A stretch of 8,316 nt of DNA. Origin: an uncultured Gammaproteobacteria bacterium (GTDB taxonomy: Bacteria; Pseudomonadota; Gammaproteobacteria; Pseudomonadales; DT-91). A program made the position numbers and the translations under genes. This document shows positions 1 through 8,316 of this stretch, one piece after another. Each line of letters begins with the position of its first letter. The stretch's first letter is position 1. The notes under the pieces were generated by a model. The model saw nothing but the letters and a program-made list of their open reading frames with translations, was not told the DNA's origin and did no database searches. The DNA lies in contig CAKMZU010000156.1 in NCBI GenBank assembly GCA_929200485.1, positions 1 to 8,316 of the forward strand, written 5' to 3'.

Positions 1-3323
<3,323 letters not shown>

Positions 3324-3350
3324 AATGACCTCATTTTTTTAAAAAGCTAT

Positions 3351-4352
3351 CTATGTCAAACATGCAGGGTCAAACACATAATCGCCGTTTAACCAAGCTA
3401 AAATATTTTCCGCAACAGGATGCTGACTGGCTGAAAAAACCGATATCATCGACTGCTTTGTATCAATCGTTAATCCATCAAGCCCCGCTTCAGTAAACTC
3501 AAGCAAATAGTTGATAATAGACTCTCTTAACTCGGGTACTATTCGATTAAGGGACTCGTCAATACTTATCCCGTCTTTTGCCATCAACAAATTAATTTGC
3601 GCAAGTGCTGGCTGATTCATCGGGTTAATAAAAATCTCGTTAACCGAATGACTAATATCCGCATAATTAGCAATGTTACCTATGGGTAAATACGGGCTTG
3701 TTTTCCGCCCATCATTAACAAAGGCGTTATCCCAAATCGTTACTTTTCTCTTAAACTTTTCATTGATCAACCCCAGCGAGTGACAATCGTATTCTTGAGT
3801 GATGACCTTTTGACCCGTCCAAAATATACCTATTGACTCCGGAAGCCTGGAAATAGTTTCAAAATACCCTTCTGGCATTTCACCAAATAATTTTTCAAGT
3901 ATGGGATCATCGGAATAATAAGTAGGGCAAAATAAACGGAGTCGCTCCTCCAAAAACTCATTAGACTGGGCAATAAAATCCAGCTGTTTATGAGCAATAT
4001 CCGGATCATTAAGCGCAATATCATCGAAAAAAATAGCAAACACTGCACCGGGTAGCGATAACAATTGCTTGCATTTTTTCTCCCAGGCACCAAGGCTTGA
4101 TTCACCCAACAAGTTTATTGGACTCAAACCAATGGTAAAAATTAAGCCTTTATCTTGAGCCCTTTCGGCAACTGCCCTAATCGTATCCAGCTCTGGTTTT
4201 GAATAAGGAGTGAGAATGTCACCTCGAAGCTTTTTATCGCTTTTCGGTGCATAACAATAGCCTGCAAATCGGTTTCTCGCTAAAAAATCGAGCATGTCTA
4301 ACCGCTCTATAAGCGACCAAGGTTTTCCATAAAAACCTTCAAGCACATGCAT
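3351..4352 (-). CDS. GH84 family beta-N-acetylglucosaminidase / O-GlcNAcase-like protein, compact and without signal peptide
   Basis: This 333-residue protein matches the catalytic barrel of glycoside hydrolase family 84 (human O-GlcNAcase OGA, Clostridium NagJ), which removes beta-linked GlcNAc by substrate-assisted catalysis. Compared with human OGA from memory, I see GFYGKPW at 6-12 (human GFYGRPW), YAPK with Lys37 (human Lys98), the catalytic pair Asp110-Asp111 in FFDDI (human Asp174-Asp175), CPTYY with Tyr146 (Tyr219), WTGQKV at 178-183, WDN with Trp207 and Asn209 (Trp278, Asn280), ND with Asp214 (Asp285), and INP with Asn243 (Asn313). All expected active-site residues are present. The protein starts about five residues before the first barrel motif, and an in-frame TAG lies 9 bases upstream of the ATG, so no signal peptide is hidden; it should be cytoplasmic. 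An AAGGGA ribosome site overlaps the gcvT stop. The true substrate (O-GlcNAc protein, cell-wall fragment or other GlcNAc glycoside) is unknown. Confidence 0.88.
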   Translation of the reverse strand: MHVLEGFYGKPWSLIERLDMLDFLARNRFAGYCYAPKSDKKLRGDILTPYSKPELDTIRAVAERAQDKGLIFTIGLSPINLLGESSLGAWEKKCKQLLSLPGAVFAIFFDDIALNDPDIAHKQLDFIAQSNEFLEERLRLFCPTYYSDDPILEKLFGEMPEGYFETISRLPESIGIFWTGQKVITQEYDCHSLGLINEKFKRKVTIWDNAFVNDGRKTSPYLPIGNIANYADISHSVNEIFINPMNQPALAQINLLMAKDGISIDESLNRIVPELRESIINYLLEFTEAGLDGLTIDTKQSMISVFSASQHPVAENILAWLNGDYVFDPACLT

Positions 4353-4365
4353 CAGTAACTATCCC

Positions 4366-5481
4366 TTACCCACGGTAATAATTAGGCTTAACAAACGGCA
4401 TTTCAGTTAAGGAAAGAAGCATATCCTTATTCCTGATTTTTGCAACAAAAGTTGTTAAATCCGCATATTGATTGTGGATTTTCGCCATGGCAATGGGACG
4501 TTTTAAACTTGGAGAAAAGGTGCCACTTGTCACCCTACCCGCTTGATGACCATCTTGGGTATAAAGAATCGTATTGGCTCGAACAATTGCTCGTCCATCA
4601 ACACATAAACCGATGCGTTTGTAATCTGAGCCTGTTTCCATTTGATCGAGAATGAGCGTATCTGCAATATAACCACCTTCTCGCTTACCGCCTTTTCGTC
4701 TTGCAGGAGAAATAGCCCAATTAAGCGAGGCATCGACAGGGCTAACTTCTTCATCGATTTCATGCCCCCAAAGACAAAGCCCTGCTTCTAAACGCAAAGA
4801 ATCTCTTGCGCCTAAGCCTGCTGGCTGAACTGCATCATGATTTAGCAAACAATCCGCCAGTTTTTCAACGGAGTCGTTAGCGACGGATAATTCAAAACCA
4901 TCTTCACCGGTATAACCTGAACGGGTTACCCAAATGTTAACACCGTCAATAATGATTTCACGCCCATGCATAAAGTGCCAATCTGACGTTGGTACACCCA
5001 GGCCTTCTAAAACCGTAGCGGCTTTCGGCCCTTGAAGTGCCAGTAATGAATAATCATCCATCACAATGATGTCCTGATCGTCTAATCGCCTTGAGAGATA
5101 ATCGAAATCCACGGTTTTTCTTGAGGCATTGACTACCAATAAAAAACCATTGTCTTTGCGAGCAATCATTAAATCATCAACCACGCCACCGGTATCATTC
5201 AATAACAAGGTGTAGGTTTGTTTATTGACAGCAAGATCAATGAGATTGGCAGGAAAGATCGATTCCAGCTTCTGTGCTAATCCATCAACATCACTTGATG
5301 GGATAAAAAATTGCCCCATGTGTGAAACATCAAATAGTGAAGCCTGCTCCCTTGTGTGCAAATGCTCTGCTAACACACCCGCCGGATACTGCACTGGCAT
5401 ATCGAAACCAGCAAACTCCACCATTTTTGCGCCTAAATTAACATGCCAGGAATGCAGCGCAGTTTGTTGTAAATCACTCAT
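4366..5481 (-). CDS. gcvT: Glycine cleavage system aminomethyltransferase (T protein)
   Basis: GcvT transfers the methylene group from the aminomethyl-lipoyl arm of GcvH to tetrahydrofolate, releasing ammonia and forming 5,10-methylene-THF. At 371 residues it is of family length. Visible motifs are FAGFDMPVQY near the start, DVSHMGQ at 51-57, VDDLM with Asp102/Asp103 (the conserved folate-site aspartate region), SGYTGEDGFE, GLGARDSLRLEAGLCLWGHE and the C-terminal TSGTFSP fold, ending FVKPNYYRG. The ending and the GGKREGGY insertion resemble the second GcvT type of Pseudomonas and alphaproteobacterial GcvT more than the E. coli enzyme. Its ATG overlaps the stop of the upstream tatD-like gene (ATGA), and the ribosome site is weak, which suggests translational coupling. 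The partners gcvH and gcvP do not follow it; a GH84 gene does. The motifs argue against the GcvT-like paralogue YgfZ or a dehydrogenase fusion. Confidence 0.94.
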   Translation of the reverse strand: MSDLQQTALHSWHVNLGAKMVEFAGFDMPVQYPAGVLAEHLHTREQASLFDVSHMGQFFIPSSDVDGLAQKLESIFPANLIDLAVNKQTYTLLLNDTGGVVDDLMIARKDNGFLLVVNASRKTVDFDYLSRRLDDQDIIVMDDYSLLALQGPKAATVLEGLGVPTSDWHFMHGREIIIDGVNIWVTRSGYTGEDGFELSVANDSVEKLADCLLNHDAVQPAGLGARDSLRLEAGLCLWGHEIDEEVSPVDASLNWAISPARRKGGKREGGYIADTLILDQMETGSDYKRIGLCVDGRAIVRANTILYTQDGHQAGRVTSGTFSPSLKRPIAMAKIHNQYADLTTFVAKIRNKDMLLSLTEMPFVKPNYYRG

Positions 5482-6260
5482 GTTCGAATCGCTCGATTAA
5501 ACAGCTGAAAAAAATTATTAGTCGTGGCCTCTGCAACTTCATCAAGAGAAATACCCCTTAACTGCGCAATAAACTCTGCAACAACTCGAGTATGTTTTGG
5601 AAAATTAGGCTTACCTCGATAAGGGACGGGAGCAAGATAAGGTGAATCCGTCTCAACCAACATGCGATCTAAAGGAATCGACTTAGCAACAAGTTGCAAC
5701 TCTTTAGCTGACTTAAAAGTCACTATGCCCGAAAAAGAAATATAAAATCCTAATTCAATGGCTCGCTCAGCCATATCCAAATCTTCAGTAAAACAATGCA
5801 GTACACCAACTGACTTTAGACAAGCATTTGCTTCTAAAATTCGTAATGTATCTTCTTTGGCATCTCGAGTATGAATGATGACAGGCAGCGAAAGTGCTTT
5901 TGCTGTGTTCAAATGCAGAATCAGACTCTCCTGCTGCTGAGCCATTGCATCTTTTGAATAGTAATAATCAAGGCCCGTTTCGCCGATGGCGACAACTTTA
6001 GGATGACTGGCAAGCCGCCTTAAAGCGTCCTCTTCAATTACCGCGCTGACATCACAAGGGTGAATGCCGACAGATGCGAAAACATTGGGATATTGGGCTG
6101 CAATTTCACAGACTTTAGGCGAATTGGTTTGATCAATACCCACACATAAAAGATGTGAAACGCCAGCATCTTTCGCCTCAAGTACGACTTGATCCAGTGT
6201 TGGGTTATCAAGCTTTTCAAGCTTTAAACGATCTAAATGGCAATGGGAATCAACAATCAT
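5478..6260 (-). CDS. TatD-family metal-dependent hydrolase (YcfH-like)
   Basis: This 260-residue protein belongs to the TatD family of amidohydrolase-fold TIM barrels. E. coli members (TatD, YcfH, YjjV; about 260-265 residues) are metal-dependent enzymes, and TatD itself has been described as a 3'-5' DNA/RNA exonuclease. The metal ligands are in the expected order: His6 and His8 in DSHCHLD, Glu94 in IGETGLDYY, His130 in IIHTRDA, His155 in LHCFTED and Asp205 in VETDSPYLAP. The short N-terminus and the VPYRGKPNFP segment near 212-221 favour the YcfH subgroup. Its start overlaps the stop of the upstream MBL-fold gene as ATGA, and its own stop overlaps the gcvT start in the same way, so three proteins are probably translated in series. 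In E. coli ycfH lies next to holB; here it does not. Physiological substrate is uncertain. Confidence 0.92.
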   Translation of the reverse strand: MIVDSHCHLDRLKLEKLDNPTLDQVVLEAKDAGVSHLLCVGIDQTNSPKVCEIAAQYPNVFASVGIHPCDVSAVIEEDALRRLASHPKVVAIGETGLDYYYSKDAMAQQQESLILHLNTAKALSLPVIIHTRDAKEDTLRILEANACLKSVGVLHCFTEDLDMAERAIELGFYISFSGIVTFKSAKELQLVAKSIPLDRMLVETDSPYLAPVPYRGKPNFPKHTRVVAEFIAQLRGISLDEVAEATTNNFFQLFNRAIRT

Positions 6261-7285
6261 GTTTTTATCTCTACAGATTTTCTATCGTATAAATAAGGCA
6301 GACCAGACTGATCACAAGTTATACGACCTGCAGCCAACAAATAATTCAAGTGCGCCAGGCATTCCCCAACGGCTAAAGGCATTTCAAGAAAATCTACCTT
6401 AGGGAAGAGTTCCTGCGTCAAATCATACACTGATTTAGGGGTATTCAGTAAGCAAACAAGCTTATCTAAAAAAACGTCATGGTGATCTTTAATCACACCA
6501 ACTCTAGGATGAACACCTTTAAATGGCTGGTTATGAGAGGGCAGTACCAGCGTGTTTTTATCCATGACGGTTAAACTATCAAGACTCTCATACCAAAGCG
6601 CTAAGGGGTTAGCGTTTGGCTCCATGACATACACACTGACATTGGAGGTAATCTCAGGCAATAGCTGATCACCTGAAAAATACAGCAAGCGTTCTTTGCA
6701 ATACAGACTTGCATGCTCAAACGTATGCCCTGCGCCTGTGATAATCTGCCATTCATTACCACCTAAGGTTAACGTTCCACCATTGGATAATCGCCTAAAC
6801 TGGTGAGGAATCGGTGCAACTATGTTACTCATCCGATACGGTGACTGAGCAACAAAATCCAGAAATTCCTGAGGCATGCCTATCTGCGTATAAAATTGGA
6901 TATTCGTTTCAGGGGGTATACCATCGGCAAGCCCTGCCTGAGTTGCAAAAAATTCGGTTTGCGTCATATAAAGCGCAGCATCAAACCGCTCACAGATCCA
7001 CCCAGCTAACCCTACATGGTCAGGATGCATATGAGTGACAACAACCTTTTTGATGGGCTTATTCTGGCAATGCGTTTCAAATAGCTGTTCCCAAAGCACC
7101 TTGCTGTCCGGATAATTCATGCCTGTATCAATGACAGCAAAGCTATCGCCTTCGTCAACTAAATAGAGATTGATATGATTAAGTGACATAGGCAATGGCA
7201 TTCTAAGCCAGAAAATACCCTCACTGACTTCAACCAGTTCACCTGCTTTAGGTACCGGGAAATTTTCTATTACTAATTGATCCAT
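6257..7285 (-). CDS. Metallo-beta-lactamase-fold hydrolase with C-terminal helical/winged domain
   Basis: This 342-residue cytoplasmic protein has the metallo-beta-lactamase fold. The dinuclear metal site is complete: THMHPDH with His85, His87, Asp89 and His90, then His187 in GAGHTFEH, Asp206 in SGDQLLPE and His251 in PSHNQPF. IDTG at 52-55 is the usual early strand motif. From about residue 260 a helical segment follows, of the kind found in LACTB2-like and related MBL proteins; it probably shapes the substrate pocket. The family includes glyoxalase II, thioesterases, ribonucleases and lactonases, and I cannot choose between them. There is no signal peptide, so a periplasmic beta-lactamase is unlikely. 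It is the first gene of the leftward unit; the ATG has a modest TGAGTG ribosome site, and the stop overlaps the tatD-like start by 4 bases. Confidence 0.88.
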   Translation of the reverse strand: MDQLVIENFPVPKAGELVEVSEGIFWLRMPLPMSLNHINLYLVDEGDSFAVIDTGMNYPDSKVLWEQLFETHCQNKPIKKVVVTHMHPDHVGLAGWICERFDAALYMTQTEFFATQAGLADGIPPETNIQFYTQIGMPQEFLDFVAQSPYRMSNIVAPIPHQFRRLSNGGTLTLGGNEWQIITGAGHTFEHASLYCKERLLYFSGDQLLPEITSNVSVYVMEPNANPLALWYESLDSLTVMDKNTLVLPSHNQPFKGVHPRVGVIKDHHDVFLDKLVCLLNTPKSVYDLTQELFPKVDFLEMPLAVGECLAHLNYLLAAGRITCDQSGLPYLYDRKSVEIKT

Positions 7286-7356
7286 TTTGCACTCATTTTT
7301 ACTAGATTCTTATAAATCTGACTGTTTTAGGCTTTATTGCAGGTTTGTCTTTCTAA

Positions 7357-7374
7357 AACCAAAAAATTTTGGTT
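7357..7374. repeat. Inverted repeat, possible operator
   Basis: The arms AACCAAAA (7357-7364) and TTTTGGTT (7367-7374) are perfect reverse complements separated by two A residues. The loop is too short for a stable RNA hairpin and no T-run follows, so a protein-binding dyad is more likely than a terminator. It covers the expected -35 region of aroF. It does not match the TyrR box consensus (TGTAAA-N6-TTTACA). Confidence 0.4.
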
Positions 7375-7388
7375 ATGATAAGGCTTTT

Positions 7389-7394
7389 TATAAT
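7389..7394 (+). promoter_or_regulatory. aroF: Candidate -10 box of the aroF promoter
   Basis: A perfect TATAAT hexamer lies 22 bases before the aroF ATG, which would put the transcript start near 7400 and leave a short 5' leader that still includes the ribosome site. The -35 region 15-18 bases upstream is poor (TTTTGG-like) and overlaps the inverted repeat at 7357-7374, which could mean activator dependence. A second, weaker TATGAT hexamer is at 7374-7379. Confidence 0.5.
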
Positions 7395-7416
7395 AGCTAA
7401 TAAACGGAAACCTGTT

Positions 7417-8316
7417 ATGAGCCAGCAACTTGTTGATAATATCAACATCGCTCAACAAAAGCTTCTGATCACCCCAGCCGATCTAAAAACCGAGCTGCCC
7501 GCATCCAAAGCAGTTGAAAACCATATCGCTAAAACGCGTGAAGTATTACAGAATATTCTTACAAAACAAGACCCAAGACTCTTTGTTGTTGTGGGCCCTT
7601 GCTCTATTCATGATACAAAAGCTGCTATGGAATATGCACATAAGCTTAAAGACTTAGCTGAAGAGCTAAGTGACAGCCTCTATATTGTCATGCGTGTGTA
7701 TTTTGAAAAACCACGAACCACCGTTGGCTGGAAAGGCCTTATCAACGATCCTCACCTTGATGATAGTTTTGATATCGAAAAAGGCCTGCACATTGGCAGA
7801 CAACTTTTACTGGACATTTGTGAGCTAGGATTGCCAACATCAACCGAAGCGCTTGACCCTATCTCGCCTCAGTATCTTCAGGATCTCATCAGCTGGTCAG
7901 CCATTGGCGCAAGAACCACTGAATCTCAAACACATAGAGAAATGGCCAGTGGCCTCTCCTGCCCTGTAGGCTTTAAGAATGGCACCGATGGTGGTCTTAC
8001 CGTCGCCATTAATGCATTACAATCGGCCGAAAACCCGCACAACTTCTTAGGGATTAACAAAGACGGCCAAGTAGCGATTACTACCACAAAAGGCAATGCC
8101 TACAGCCATATCGTGTTACGCGGTGGCAGCGAAGGGCCAAACTATGATTCGGTGCATGTTAAACTATGCGAACAGACACTGGAAAAGGCTGGCCTTGCTC
8201 AAAATATCATGATTGACTGCAGCCATGCCAACTCAAACAAACAACCCGAATTACAACCTTTGGTGGTTGAGGATATTGCCTCACAAGTGCTTGAAGGCAA
8301 TCAATCGATTGTGGGT
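7417..8316 (+). CDS. aroF: 3-deoxy-7-phosphoheptulonate (DAHP) synthase, AroF type (3' end cut by window edge)
   Basis: This class I DAHP synthase condenses phosphoenolpyruvate with erythrose 4-phosphate, the first step of the shikimate pathway to aromatic amino acids. The 900 bases in the window give 300 codons without a stop; E. coli homologues have 348-356 residues, so about 50 C-terminal residues are outside. Conserved blocks are VVGPCSIHD with metal ligand Cys62, VMRVYFEKPRTTVGWKG, TEALDPISPQYL, GARTTESQTHRE, GFKNGTDG, HIVLRGG and DCSHANSNK with metal ligand His270. The TEALDP block and DCSH (rather than DFSH) point to the AroF (tyrosine-sensitive) type rather than AroG. Asn8, Pro148 and Gln152, positions linked to tyrosine inhibition in E. 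coli AroF, are all kept. The ATG follows a modest CGGAAA ribosome site. It is divergent from the MBL-led operon. The isozyme label is an inference from sequence type. Confidence 0.95.
   Translation, partial: MSQQLVDNINIAQQKLLITPADLKTELPASKAVENHIAKTREVLQNILTKQDPRLFVVVGPCSIHDTKAAMEYAHKLKDLAEELSDSLYIVMRVYFEKPRTTVGWKGLINDPHLDDSFDIEKGLHIGRQLLLDICELGLPTSTEALDPISPQYLQDLISWSAIGARTTESQTHREMASGLSCPVGFKNGTDGGLTVAINALQSAENPHNFLGINKDGQVAITTTKGNAYSHIVLRGGSEGPNYDSVHVKLCEQTLEKAGLAQNIMIDCSHANSNKQPELQPLVVEDIASQVLEGNQSIVG

Larger units (their letters stand above)
7286..7416. promoter_or_regulatory. Divergent intergenic control region between the MBL-led operon and aroF
   Basis: This 131-base AT-rich gap separates two divergent genes and so should carry both promoters. 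On the minus strand the only -10 candidate I see is TATAAG at 7309-7314, without a convincing -35 at the right distance, so the leftward promoter is unresolved. I found no FadR-type, TyrR-box-type or riboswitch-like element by eye, and no leader peptide with runs of aromatic codons. Confidence 0.55.

Noticed and set aside
3334..3345. T-run/A-run between the GH84 gene and fadB as a possible terminator
   Set aside because: The TTTTT/AAAAA tract is a short AT palindrome with no GC stem, so it would not form an intrinsic terminator.
3830..4105. Minus-strand 91-residue frame inside the GH84 gene, with a hydrophobic-looking stretch
   Set aside because: It lies in another frame of the catalytic DD region of GH84; the hydrophobic look comes from frame-shifted T-rich codons, and no ribosome site supports it.
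4440..5500. Open frames at 4440-4655 (+), 4530-4763 (-) and 5225-5500 (+)
   Set aside because: All overlap gcvT, which is complete and conserved end to end.
6038..7038. Open frames at 6038-6220 (-) and 6814-7038 (+)
   Set aside because: They overlap the tatD-like and MBL-fold genes, whose metal-binding motifs occupy those bases.
7304..7319. Short inverted repeat AGATT ... AATCT near the leftward gene start
   Set aside because: Arms of only five AT-rich bases with a 6-base gap are expected by chance here.
7400..7420. GGAAACCTGTT before aroF as a possible PsrA-like fatty-acid regulator site
   Set aside because: Only one half resembles the GAAAC/GTTTC type pattern; the second half is missing.

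Overview
The window looks like chromosomal DNA from a moderately AT-rich gammaproteobacterium. The best clues are the FadB/FadA pair in fadB-fadA order, a DAHP synthase of the AroF type, and a GcvT of the second type known from Pseudomonas. I cannot name the genus. I see no mobile element, tRNA, rRNA or CRISPR array, and the coding density is high.

Layout. From about 7285 leftwards to the left edge, six minus-strand genes are packed with almost no spacing: a metallo-beta-lactamase-fold hydrolase, a TatD-family metal-dependent hydrolase, the aminomethyltransferase GcvT, a compact GH84 (O-GlcNAcase-like) glycosidase, FadB and FadA. The first two junctions are 4-base ATGA overlaps. The next three gaps are 13, 27 and 13 bases. 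This looks like one transcription unit. FadA runs off the left edge with only about its last three residues missing. To the right, across a 131-base divergent intergenic region, a DAHP synthase gene reads rightward on the plus strand and is cut by the right edge after 300 codons, with about 50 residues missing. There is no gene-free stretch longer than 300 bases.

How the genes fit together. FadB and FadA form the beta-oxidation complex. GcvT feeds one-carbon units from glycine to tetrahydrofolate, but its partners gcvH and gcvP are not in the window. TatD and the MBL-fold protein are metal-dependent hydrolases of uncertain substrate. The most unusual member is the GH84 protein. It keeps every active-site residue I can align to human O-GlcNAcase, but it has no signal peptide, no accessory domain and almost no N-terminal extension, and it sits between one-carbon and fatty-acid genes. 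The DAHP synthase starts the shikimate pathway and keeps positions linked to tyrosine feedback in E. coli AroF.

Most of the window is ordinary core metabolism. The points worth a second look are the cytoplasmic GH84 and its context, the orphan gcvT, and a dyad in the divergent control region.
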